DNA of 64,000 bases from Lysobacterales bacterium (GTDB taxonomy: Bacteria > Pseudomonadota > Gammaproteobacteria > Xanthomonadales > SZUA-36). The DNA is taken from the NCBI GenBank assembly GCA_013001885.1, contig JABDLD010000079.1, positions 1 to 64,000 of the forward strand, given 5' to 3'. Each line of letters begins with the position of its first letter. Within the stretch, counting starts at the first letter, position 1. Below are positions 1 to 8,069 of the stretch, one piece after another. The notes under the pieces are model-generated. The model saw only the letters and a list, made by a program, of their open reading frames with translations. It had not been told where the DNA came from and did not search any database. Both the position numbers and the translations under genes were made by a program.

Positions 1-6
1 GGTGAT

Positions 7-465
7 ATGAGTCTGACTCGAATCATAACAGCGATTTTGTTGTCCGCGGCGTGCACTCAGGTCCTGGCTACCGAGATTTATCACTGGGTGGATGAAAACG
101 GAGTTTCACACTACAGCCAGAGCGCGCAGGCAGGCAGTCCGGACGGTGTAAAAACGATGACCCTGGATGACACGGCCCCGCCCGATTACGATCCGGATGA
201 GGACCGCTACGGAGTCGCAGCCCAGGCTGAGCGCATGACGCTGCTGCGCAAAGAGATGGATGAAAAGCGCGAGGCGGAAAGGGATCGACGTCGCAATGCG
301 GCAGCGCAACAGCCGGTCGTGCGCCAAAGTTATCCAGTTAATTCCGGCTACGGGCCGTTCTGGCGGCCGCCATACCGGCCGGTGCCGCCTGTTGAGCCAC
401 GACCCCCGGTTCCCGAGCCTTATCCAACGAGCACGCTCAAACCACCGGGCGTGCCTCCCGACTAG
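7..465 (+). CDS. DUF4124 domain-containing secreted protein
   Basis: A 152-residue protein with an N-terminal signal peptide (about residues 1-21, ending VLA before TEIYHW). The segment YHWVDENGVSHYSQ directly after it is the hallmark of the DUF4124 domain, a small envelope-associated domain common in Gammaproteobacteria and without an established biochemical role. A charged helical stretch follows (about 70-100, rich in E, K and R), then a proline-rich tail with repeated PP and PVP pairs that is probably extended or disordered. The ATG at base 7 leaves only six bases upstream in the window, including a GGTGA that could be part of a ribosome binding site, so an upstream partner cannot be excluded. 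The family call is firm; the function is unknown. Confidence 0.85.
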   Translation: MSLTRIITAILLSAACTQVLATEIYHWVDENGVSHYSQSAQAGSPDGVKTMTLDDTAPPDYDPDEDRYGVAAQAERMTLLRKEMDEKREAERDRRRNAAAQQPVVRQSYPVNSGYGPFWRPPYRPVPPVEPRPPVPEPYPTSTLKPPGVPPD

Positions 466-548
466 GGTTGCCCCGCAAATCTTGAGAATTTGGGAATAAG
501 CAGCGAACATGACTCAGTGTTCGCAAAACGATTGTACGGGAGGAAGCA

Positions 549-815
549 GTGGCCGGCGGCTTTGCCAAAGACGGTGCAGTTCAGGACCAGATCGACGCGA
601 CGATCGAGGATGCGGTTGAACGGGCCCGCAGCCGCTTGCCGCAAGGGGAGAGCCGCTCCGATTGCGATGAGTGTGGCGCCCTCATTCCGGAGGCGAGACG
701 CAAAGCGATTCCCGGCGTCAGGCTCTGTGTTGGCTGCCAGGAAGAGGCTGACCGGCAACAGGCATCCGCGTCGGGCTTCAACCGCAGGGGCAGCAAAGAC
801 AGCCAGCTGCGCTGA
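549..815 (+). CDS. ybiI: DksA/TraR-type zinc-finger protein, YbiI-like
   Basis: An 88-residue protein, the same length as Escherichia coli YbiI and sharing its C-terminal tail RRGSKDSQLR. A C4 zinc finger is formed by Cys39 and Cys42 (CDEC) and Cys60 and Cys63 (CVGC), around the segment ARRKAIPGVRLC typical of DksA/TraR fingers. Unlike DksA it has no long coiled coil with the acidic tip, so direct RNA polymerase secondary-channel control is not assured. The start is GTG at 549, preceded by a GGGAGGAAG ribosome binding site at about 538-546. The next gene also encodes a DksA-type finger, so two such proteins lie in tandem. The family assignment is strong; the cellular role of YbiI is not established. 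Confidence 0.88.
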   Translation: MAGGFAKDGAVQDQIDATIEDAVERARSRLPQGESRSDCDECGALIPEARRKAIPGVRLCVGCQEEADRQQASASGFNRRGSKDSQLR

Positions 816-912
816 TGCTCCCATTTAGTTGATATTTTGATGAGCCAAATCATGAGATAAGCCGGTACTTGTGCTTACTGTAAGGCGTGAGCGATCGCAT
901 GCAGGTGCTGCC

Positions 913-1302
913 ATGTTGACTGAAAAACAACGACGCGAGTTCAAACAACAACTTAAAGACCGTTACTACGATGTGAGAGAGGAGATTCGTCTCGAATTGC
1001 TCAGGTCTGACAACGAGCACTTTATCGATCTGGCCGGGCTGGTGCATGATCCTGAGGAAGAATCCGTCGCAGATCTATTGGTCGACATCGACCTTGCCTT
1101 AGTCGATATGCACGTCGAGCAGATCAGGGACATAGACGCCGCACTGATCCGACTGGCCGAAGGAATTTATGACGTCTGCCTGGACTGTGGAAAGGAAATA
1201 GTGGTCGAACGTCTTCAAGCCTATCCAACGGCAAAACGCTGCACCCGCTGCCAGACCGCCTATGAACGCAGCCACATGGGGCATGAAAATCATACGATGT
1301 AG
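913..1302 (+). CDS. TraR/DksA family zinc-finger regulator
   Basis: A protein of 129 residues from the ATG at 913 (MLTEKQRREFKQQL). The frame is open upstream to 871, but those residues look unrelated and AGGTG precedes 913. The N-terminal two thirds is a charged helical hairpin typical of the DksA coiled coil, including acidic residues (LVDIDLALVDMHVEQIRDID). The C-terminal finger is CLDCGKEI followed by KRCTRCQTAYE, a C4 zinc site. DksA-like proteins bind in the RNA polymerase secondary channel and alter promoter open-complex stability, often with ppGpp. Whether this short paralogue does so is inference. It ends 11 bases before the stop of the convergent addA-like gene. Confidence 0.82.
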   Translation: MLTEKQRREFKQQLKDRYYDVREEIRLELLRSDNEHFIDLAGLVHDPEEESVADLLVDIDLALVDMHVEQIRDIDAALIRLAEGIYDVCLDCGKEIVVERLQAYPTAKRCTRCQTAYERSHMGHENHTM

Positions 1303-1312
1303 TCAGGGTGAA

Positions 1313-4300
1313 CTAGCCGCCGGTCTGGATTTCGACCAGGCGGTCCAGTAGCGGGAAGTAGAGAGCCGTCCGGATCGGGCGAGATTCATTGATTGCCAGA
1401 GCCTGGTGATAACGCTTGAGTTGCTCTCGGTAGCGATCCGACTCGTTCTGCAGGAAGCCTTCCAGGTCGCCGCCGCTGTGACTGGAGGTCTTGTAGTCAA
1501 TAATCCAGCGAGTGCCGTTTTCCACGAAAGTTCGATCCAGAACCAGGCTTTGCGGTTGGTTTTCGACGATGGCGGTAAGCGCCCATTCACACTCAGCTTC
1601 CGGATGTGGCGCCAGCAGCCACTTGCCGTGCCTGGAGGCCAGGCAATTGGAAATCGCTGTCGCGGTCCGCTTGATGATTGATTCTGCTTTTTCACCCAGG
1701 GCGCCTTGTGTGAGCAATTGCCTGCGGCACCAGTCTTCCTGGCGCGCCATTCCGCCCGCCGCGGTCCACGCGGCAATGCCCTCAACAGCTATCTGCTGCA
1801 GCAAGCGGTGCACCAGGTTTCCGGTCAGGCGTGCGTCCTCACCGGCCCACCGAAATTCAATGTAATCGCGTGCATCGGCAAGGACGGCCGCTGCCTGGTT
1901 TATTGGCGCTGGAGGTTCAGGTGGGCGCCAGTCAACCGCCAGTCGGCGGAATTCCTGCGGCAGTGGATATTGGACCGCGTTCGCGTCGGCATCCGCATCG
2001 GATGCATCGGCCTTCTCAGCGGGCCGATGGACCGCCTTGATGGCCGGCCACAATTCACTGAGCAGCGTACCGCCGCCGGGTTTGAATGTTCCGTCTTTTT
2101 TAGGCTCGACGGCGGCGAACAGGTGCAGATCCCGGACGGCACGGGTGGTTGCGACGTAAAGCAGACGTCCGTTTTCCAGGCCCTGTCTGCGTTTTTCGAC
2201 ATCGGAAATGAATCGGATCAGGTTGCCTTCGGAGGTGCCGCGCGACCGATCCGTGGCCGTCTGCATCGGTGACATCACGATGCTGTCCTGCCCGGCCAGT
2301 TCGAACCAGTGCAGCAGCTTGCCCCTGTCGTTGCCGGTGCCGCGATTCAGGCCGGGCATGATTACGGTGTCAAACTGCAGGCCCTTGGCGGCGAAGATCG
2401 TCATGACCTGCAAATTGCCGTCCGCTCTTGCATCCGGTTCCGCGTAGAGGTTCTGCATGCGTTCTTCGAGCGTGTCGCGATCGATCGGCAGACTCTCGGC
2501 TTCAAGCTGTTCCAGGAGATCAAAGAAGGTTGCAGCGTCTGCGAGTTCGCTCTCGTTCTGAACGCAAACGGGCCCCCCGAGCGCTGTCCAGGCAGATTCG
2601 ATCAGCGTGCGGGCCGTTTCCCGTCCGCGCCGGGATGCGGCCGCAAGCAGCAGCGGGGCGATCCTCTGCAATCGCCGGCGCCCGTCCGGGCTCAATTTCA
2701 TCGCGGCGCCGTTTTCAGGGTCCAGACAGCCGGTCAGCGCATCCAGGATGATACGATCGGTATTCCCGCCTGCCAGCGCGTCAAGATCCGCCAGATCGAG
2801 ACCGCACCAGGGCGCGCGCAAAACGGCGAACCAGGCCAGGCGGTCTGCCGGTTGGGTTAACGCCAACGCCAGCGATACGAGATCCTGGATCGCCGGCGTC
2901 TCGGCCAGTGGATTGAAATCGATTGCCCGGTAACGGAACCGGGGATCGTTCAGCTTCGAGCGGTCAAGCTGGCCCAGGACGGCAGCTGCGTGATTGCGCG
3001 AGCGGACCAGGATCGCGATGGAGCGGTCCGGTTCCGAGGCGGTGATCACGTCGATCACATGCCGGGCCTCCTTCTCGTCATCACGCTTCGGTAACAGGTG
3101 AACGGCAACGGCGCCGCTTCCCGGGGCGCCGGGCCGTGCACGGGATTCGCTGTAATGCACCGCATCCTTCACCGGATCGCTGTGCTGCGGCATAACCCGC
3201 GGAAAGACCTGGTTTACCCAGTCCACGACCGGGGTGGACGAACGAAAGTTCACCATGAGCTGCAGGGGCTGCAGATTGACCTGCTGGAACAGGTGGCCCT
3301 CGAATGCCTTGATGAACAGGCTGACCTCGGCCTTGCGGAAGCGGTAAATGGACTGCATCGGGTCGCCGACAAGGAACAGCGTCCGGCCGTCGTCACGGCT
3401 CCACCCTGCCGTCAGTTTTTCCAGCAGGCGGATTTGACTGAGGGAGGTGTCCTGGAACTCGTCGACCAGTAAATGCTCAATCCGGTAGTCCAGGCGCAAT
3501 GCCAGGTTGCTGGGCTCGTCTGCATGGCCCAGTGCCTCGATCGCGCGGGCCGCGATTTCACTGAAATCCGTCTCGCCGGTCTCAGCCATCACCAGTTTCC
3601 ATTCCTGGTGGGCTCGAATCAGGATACGCATCAGGGACTCGAGTGACTCCCACGATTCCTGGTCGTAACCCGGCTGCGGCAATTTTCGGATCGTATTGAG
3701 CTGGGATAACAGTTCCTCGTTGTCGCGCAACGAGTCAAGCAGCAACCGGAATTCGTCTTTCCACTCTTTGCAGCGCAATTTATCTTCACCGCGGGCATTG
3801 GAGGGGGCGGGGAAGCCCATGCCGGTGGTTGCGTTGGCCCACCAGCCGCCGCCCTTGGTCAGAAGGTAGCTGATCATGGTGATCCAGTGGGGCAGGGCCT
3901 GGGCCGTCACCGGCAGGTCAAGGTAATCACTGGCCGCGCCTCCGCAGGCCGCCAGCAAATCACGCACCGGCGTCTCGTCGGGGGCCAGGTTGGTCCGGGC
4001 ATAGCGCAGAAAGCGGGGAAATTCACAGAGCAGGTGTTGTGGCAGGCTGTCGCGGGCTGTCCTTAATTCGGACTCGATCAGCAGTTCCAGTGAGTCTTCG
4101 AGCGCGTCGCGGTCGAAGCCGCCGTTTTTCCTGATCGACAGCAGATGGCCAATCCATTGCTCTCGCTGTCCGAGCATGCCGGTCAGAAGTTCAACCAGGC
4201 GATCGTACTGGTTGTCGTATCGGTCGAGTACCCGGATGACATCAGCCTGCAGGGTGTCAGAGTCGTCTTCGAGGATCGCCATGGTCCCGGCCGCCGCAAT

Positions 4301-4756
4301 GCGGTACAGGGCGCCCGCATCTTCGGCAATCTGCTGCCCGCCTCCCAGGCCGGAAAGCAGGGGCAGTTGCCTGGCAAGTTCGCTGCACAGACTGTCGATG
4401 GTGCGTACACGTAGCCTGCTCGGCTGCTGCAGCAGGTTCCAACCGCGCTGCTTATCGTTTTCCAATGCAGCCAGTGCCAGTTCACGACTGGTTTGTTCGT
4501 GTGGTTCAAGCGTTCCGGCGGGCTCGTCATGGGCCGCCTTCAGGCGATCCGCGATCCGGTGCCTCATTTCGGCGGCGGCCTTGCGAGTGAAGGTGATGGC
4601 GATCACATTTTCCGGGTTTTCGACCCGGGCCAGGAGCCCCAGCATTCGCTGGGTCAGAAGCTCGGTTTTGCCCGATCCCGCGGGCGCCTGGACAATCCAG
4701 GAAGCATTGGGATCACGCGCTTTTTCACGTTCCCGCCAGTCGACCGGACGATTCAT
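1313..4756 (-). CDS. addA: AddA-like UvrD-family helicase/nuclease
   Basis: A 1147-residue superfamily 1A helicase with a C-terminal RecB-type nuclease, the architecture of AddA. Walker A is APAGSGKT (residues 24-31). Motif Ia is AITFTRKAAAEMR, motif II DEFQDT (432-437), motif III VGDPMQSIYRFRKAEV, motif V IFAAKGLQFDTVIMPG and motif VI LLYVATTRA. The nuclease motif IDYKTSS is at about 1086-1092, with a QLKRY motif downstream. The gene overlaps the upstream addB-like gene by four bases (ATGA), so the two are translationally coupled. The expected role is end resection of double-strand breaks for RecA loading, replacing RecBCD. Gammaproteobacterial members are often annotated only as UvrD-helicase domain proteins, so the symbol is by analogy. 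Confidence 0.85.
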   Translation of the reverse strand: MNRPVDWREREKARDPNASWIVQAPAGSGKTELLTQRMLGLLARVENPENVIAITFTRKAAAEMRHRIADRLKAAHDEPAGTLEPHEQTSRELALAALENDKQRGWNLLQQPSRLRVRTIDSLCSELARQLPLLSGLGGGQQIAEDAGALYRIAAAGTMAILEDDSDTLQADVIRVLDRYDNQYDRLVELLTGMLGQREQWIGHLLSIRKNGGFDRDALEDSLELLIESELRTARDSLPQHLLCEFPRFLRYARTNLAPDETPVRDLLAACGGAASDYLDLPVTAQALPHWITMISYLLTKGGGWWANATTGMGFPAPSNARGEDKLRCKEWKDEFRLLLDSLRDNEELLSQLNTIRKLPQPGYDQESWESLESLMRILIRAHQEWKLVMAETGETDFSEIAARAIEALGHADEPSNLALRLDYRIEHLLVDEFQDTSLSQIRLLEKLTAGWSRDDGRTLFLVGDPMQSIYRFRKAEVSLFIKAFEGHLFQQVNLQPLQLMVNFRSSTPVVDWVNQVFPRVMPQHSDPVKDAVHYSESRARPGAPGSGAVAVHLLPKRDDEKEARHVIDVITASEPDRSIAILVRSRNHAAAVLGQLDRSKLNDPRFRYRAIDFNPLAETPAIQDLVSLALALTQPADRLAWFAVLRAPWCGLDLADLDALAGGNTDRIILDALTGCLDPENGAAMKLSPDGRRRLQRIAPLLLAAASRRGRETARTLIESAWTALGGPVCVQNESELADAATFFDLLEQLEAESLPIDRDTLEERMQNLYAEPDARADGNLQVMTIFAAKGLQFDTVIMPGLNRGTGNDRGKLLHWFELAGQDSIVMSPMQTATDRSRGTSEGNLIRFISDVEKRRQGLENGRLLYVATTRAVRDLHLFAAVEPKKDGTFKPGGGTLLSELWPAIKAVHRPAEKADASDADADANAVQYPLPQEFRRLAVDWRPPEPPAPINQAAAVLADARDYIEFRWAGEDARLTGNLVHRLLQQIAVEGIAAWTAAGGMARQEDWCRRQLLTQGALGEKAESIIKRTATAISNCLASRHGKWLLAPHPEAECEWALTAIVENQPQSLVLDRTFVENGTRWIIDYKTSSHSGGDLEGFLQNESDRYREQLKRYHQALAINESRPIRTALYFPLLDRLVEIQTGG

Positions 4757-7533
4757 CGTGCAGCCTCACCGTCGCGCATCCTGTCCGAAGCCTCCAGCTC
4801 GCCGATCCGGCATACAGGCTGCAGCTTGCAATAGCTGGTGTCACAGGTTTTGCGTCCATTCTTGGGATCGATTGCGGCTTCACCCGATAAAAAATCAGCC
4901 ATCAACCGGTGCAGTACCTGTCGCCAGTTCGCTACCGTTAACGGCATCTGCAGCCCGGCTTCGGAAATTGCCGCGGCATGCGCGCCGCGCTTCTGAGGTA
5001 ATCCCGGGAAGATCCCCTCTCTTGTGACCACGCCCCGGTACAGGCACTCTTCGTCCCGAATGACCGCAAAGGCTACCGCAGAAGGCAACTGGTCCGCGCT
5101 GATGGAGTACAGCGGAAGCTGCGGATCTTCCGGCCGGTCGCCAAACCATTTCTTCGGATCCACTTTGCCGGTCTTGTAGTCGATGATCACCTCGCCGCCG
5201 TCGGGCAGACGGTCGATGCGGTCGATGATCAGGCGAATCTCCTGGCCTTCGATTTCCTGCAGAATCTCTTGCTCGAAACCGATGACCTCGAAAGGGTCGC
5301 GCTCTTTCTCCAATACCAGGCAAGCAGACGCAAGGCGCACCAGCCGTCTTCCCTCCACCCGCCTGAATTCCGGGCGGTCGTTGAAACTGCGCTCGCCGTC
5401 AATCACTGCATCCACATGCTTGCGAATGCGGGCCGCCAGTTGCTCGTCGTCGAGCGCAAGCAAGTCCTGCTGGTTCAGGGTTTCCTTCCAGAAGTTTTCC
5501 AGAACCCGGTGCACCAGGCTGCCGTGCAACATCGGGCTGATGCCGTCGACCGGAGTTTCCAGGCCGTCAGCCGCCAGTCGGTTACTGGCAAATGCCCGAA
5601 ACGGGCACAACGCCTGGTGTTTGAGAATTGAGCTTCCTCCCCGCGCGGTGCCGTGCTCCAGCGGGCCGGGCATCAACAACGGGCCGGTTACCGGCGGCTG
5701 TGCGGCGCTCACCGTACTTTGCCAGCTTTCCCCTTTCCAGCCCTCTATCGACTCAACGACACTGACTCCTTCGTTCAGCAATGGGCTGGGCAGCGCCGGC
5801 TCGCCTTCAATCTGTCCGGGGTAACTGAAAACACAGTCAGTGGCCGTTTCCAGCAGGCGGCGGGTAATGCCGAGCGCCACTTCCAGCTCCCGCTGGGGGC
5901 TGGATTTGGGCAGCCGCGCCTTGTGCTGCAACCGGCCGGGAATGAACGGGTTGGGCTGGGCAGTGGCGGGCCAGTTGTCGTTGTGCAGGCCAAGCACCCA
6001 CAGGTGGTCGAAGCGCAGCCCGCTGACTTCGTAAAGACCCAATACCTGTATGTTGGCCGGCGGTGTCCGTGGTTGAAATATCCGTTCTCGGCATATCTGA
6101 CGCAGCTGGCTGATAGCCGGCTGACGGTCCAGCACAGGTACCGTGGCGTCCAGCGCGGCCAGTTCACGCAATGCGTCCTGCCAGGCCTGGAACGCCTGCC
6201 AGGCCTCGCTTTGCTCCTGCTCAGACAGCTCCGAACCGGTCTCGTCGTTCAGCGGCCAGCCCAATTTCGACAACAGCCGGCCAAATGCTTCCGCCCAGGC
6301 CGACGGCGCACGCTTGCCCCGGTTTTTCTGCTCGAACCGCAGCAACTGGTTGAGCAGCGTGACCATGTCCGGACTGTTCCACGGCCGCGCCTGCCACTGG
6401 TCTGGCGGCAGGTCCCTGTGCTCGAGGTCGTGCTGCCTGATTTCGCCGGCGCGGTAACGCACCTCTGTCAATTTCAATTGCCGCGGATAGTGGTCCCGCA
6501 GGCACTTTTCCAGCAATGCGCGACTGTTACGTTCCGATGCGGCACCGCGTATCCAGGGCGTACGAAGCACCCGGCCGATGTCCTGTATGTCGATACGCCT
6601 TCGCAGCAGGCGCAACAGGTCAAACGCAGACTCGATCATGGGTACACGCAGCAGCGGCGTGCCCATCGACAGGTTCCACGGCCTGGCTTTACCGCGGGTG
6701 TTGCCGGGTGTGAGTATCTCGGCCAGGTGCCGTTCCACTTCCTGACGCCGGGTTTGCAAGTCGGGCACCACAACCGCAATTCGGGCGCCCGGCTCTTGTT
6801 CGAACCAATACCGCACCCAACGAGCCATCTGCTGAAGTTCGTCTTTTACACCGTAACTTTTCCACAGTCGCGCACTCGATTCTGCCGGTTTGATCGCCAG
6901 CTTCGTCACGGGGCGGCCCGCTTGGCCCAGAGCATCGATCAATTCAAGCTGAGCCGGGTTGAACTCATCGAAACCCAGCAACCCTGTTCGGGCCGGCAGG
7001 GGGAAATCCCCATCCAGGACAGCCCGGCTGAGGATCGCGGTCCGGTCCTCCGGGGCAATCCAGTGCTGACGCCGGCACAAGGCGTCGAAAGCGCGGTTCC
7101 ACTGGATGAATGCGGTGTGGTTTTCGTTGTCGTCACCGAACCAGCAGGGGTGGTTCAGGTCCAGCCGCCAGTCGACGGCCAGTTGTCGGGTGTCACGCAG
7201 CCAACCTGCCATGGATTCCGGGCGCAGCAGTTGGCGGGCCCGCGGGTCGTCGCGAAGAACGCTCTCCCACAGGCTCAGCAGCTGCTGGCTGCCCGGCACC
7301 GCCCGGGTTGTGTTCTCAGCGCCGCGCAGGCCGGCGGTCTCCCACAGGGTTCCCAGCCAGCTGTCCCACGAAAGAATCGCCGGGCTTTCCCACTGGCGAT
7401 CCGCGCGGCCAATCCGCCACTGGCTGTACTGACTGGCCAAAACGCGAGCGAGCCGGCTGTTTCCCGTCACCAGGTTGAGGCCGGACGACAGCGCTTCGAA
7501 CAATGTCTCGTAATCGACGGTGGAAACAGTCAT
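4753..7533 (-). CDS. AddB-like PD-(D/E)XK nuclease subunit
   Basis: A 926-residue partner of the AddA-like protein. The N-terminal half resembles a degenerate SF1 helicase: where AddB would carry a nucleotide-binding loop it has LVTGNSRLAR, with no GKT/GKS. The C-terminal nuclease has EVIIDYKTGKVDPKKW and a QLPLYS motif. One cysteine in LCPFRAF and three near the end (Cys897, Cys902 and Cys908 in CDTSYCKLQPVC) match the iron-sulfur staple of AddB-type nucleases. It looks like the family annotated as probable DNA repair protein (TIGR03623) in Beta- and Gammaproteobacteria, which sits beside an AddA-like helicase. It probably supplies the nuclease for the second strand and recognition functions. 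The ATG at 7533 follows the non-coding gap upstream of the divergent NTF2-like gene. Confidence 0.82.
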   Translation of the reverse strand: MTVSTVDYETLFEALSSGLNLVTGNSRLARVLASQYSQWRIGRADRQWESPAILSWDSWLGTLWETAGLRGAENTTRAVPGSQQLLSLWESVLRDDPRARQLLRPESMAGWLRDTRQLAVDWRLDLNHPCWFGDDNENHTAFIQWNRAFDALCRRQHWIAPEDRTAILSRAVLDGDFPLPARTGLLGFDEFNPAQLELIDALGQAGRPVTKLAIKPAESSARLWKSYGVKDELQQMARWVRYWFEQEPGARIAVVVPDLQTRRQEVERHLAEILTPGNTRGKARPWNLSMGTPLLRVPMIESAFDLLRLLRRRIDIQDIGRVLRTPWIRGAASERNSRALLEKCLRDHYPRQLKLTEVRYRAGEIRQHDLEHRDLPPDQWQARPWNSPDMVTLLNQLLRFEQKNRGKRAPSAWAEAFGRLLSKLGWPLNDETGSELSEQEQSEAWQAFQAWQDALRELAALDATVPVLDRQPAISQLRQICRERIFQPRTPPANIQVLGLYEVSGLRFDHLWVLGLHNDNWPATAQPNPFIPGRLQHKARLPKSSPQRELEVALGITRRLLETATDCVFSYPGQIEGEPALPSPLLNEGVSVVESIEGWKGESWQSTVSAAQPPVTGPLLMPGPLEHGTARGGSSILKHQALCPFRAFASNRLAADGLETPVDGISPMLHGSLVHRVLENFWKETLNQQDLLALDDEQLAARIRKHVDAVIDGERSFNDRPEFRRVEGRRLVRLASACLVLEKERDPFEVIGFEQEILQEIEGQEIRLIIDRIDRLPDGGEVIIDYKTGKVDPKKWFGDRPEDPQLPLYSISADQLPSAVAFAVIRDEECLYRGVVTREGIFPGLPQKRGAHAAAISEAGLQMPLTVANWRQVLHRLMADFLSGEAAIDPKNGRKTCDTSYCKLQPVCRIGELEASDRMRDGEAAR

Positions 7534-7590
7534 GGCAATATCATACTGTGTGGGTTCTCAAAACCTGAGACTTTTGGACGCCCTATCGAG

Positions 7591-8064
7591 ATGAACAGTT
7601 TTGCAGCCGCCCCGCGCGCATTTTTCTTGATTTTCACCCTCCTTGCCATGGCCTGGAGTCCGCCGGTCCGGTCGGCCTCCGATACGGAAGCGCTGACGCA
7701 AATGCTGAACGAATTCCTGGCGGGGGCATCGGTCAATGATGCCGCTGCGCATGATCGGTTCTGGGCCGAAGACCTGGTCTATACCTCCTCGAGCGGCCTG
7801 CGCTTTGGGAAGGTGCAGATCATGGAAGGACTTGACGACGGGGGAGAGCCGAGTGAGGACCAGCCTTCGGTCGTTTACACGGCCGAGAATATACTTATTC
7901 GTCAATATGCAGACACGGCCGTGGTTGCTTTCCGCCTGTTGGGAACCCCGCAGCAGGGTGATGCCAAACTGAAGCAGTATTTCAATACCGGCACCTTCGT
8001 CAGGCGCAACGGTGAATGGCGCGTGGTCGCCTGGCAGGCCACGATCATTCCGGAAACCGAGTGA
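7591..8064 (+). CDS. NTF2-like (DUF4440) secreted protein
   Basis: A 157-residue protein from the ATG at 7591. An N-terminal hydrophobic signal (FFLIFTLLAMAW, cleavage near VRSA) is followed by a SnoaL/NTF2-type cone-shaped fold: DTEALTQMLNEFLAG, HDRFWAEDLVYTSSSGLRFGK, then paired strands ending NGEWRVVAWQATIIP. This closing pattern is characteristic of DUF4440 proteins. The same frame is open far upstream, back to 5653, but that part is antisense to the addB-like gene and reads as non-protein. No catalytic residues can be assigned; members bind small molecules or act as isomerases. It converges with the CapA-family gene with a five-base gap. The fold is likely; the function is unknown. Confidence 0.72.
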   Translation: MNSFAAAPRAFFLIFTLLAMAWSPPVRSASDTEALTQMLNEFLAGASVNDAAAHDRFWAEDLVYTSSSGLRFGKVQIMEGLDDGGEPSEDQPSVVYTAENILIRQYADTAVVAFRLLGTPQQGDAKLKQYFNTGTFVRRNGEWRVVAWQATIIPETE

Positions 8065-8069
8065 TCGCA

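Noticed and set aside
5653-7590. Long plus-strand frame running into the NTF2-like gene
   Set aside because: It is the antisense of the addB-like gene, which has clear nuclease motifs. Only the part after 7591 reads as a protein with a signal peptide and a known fold.
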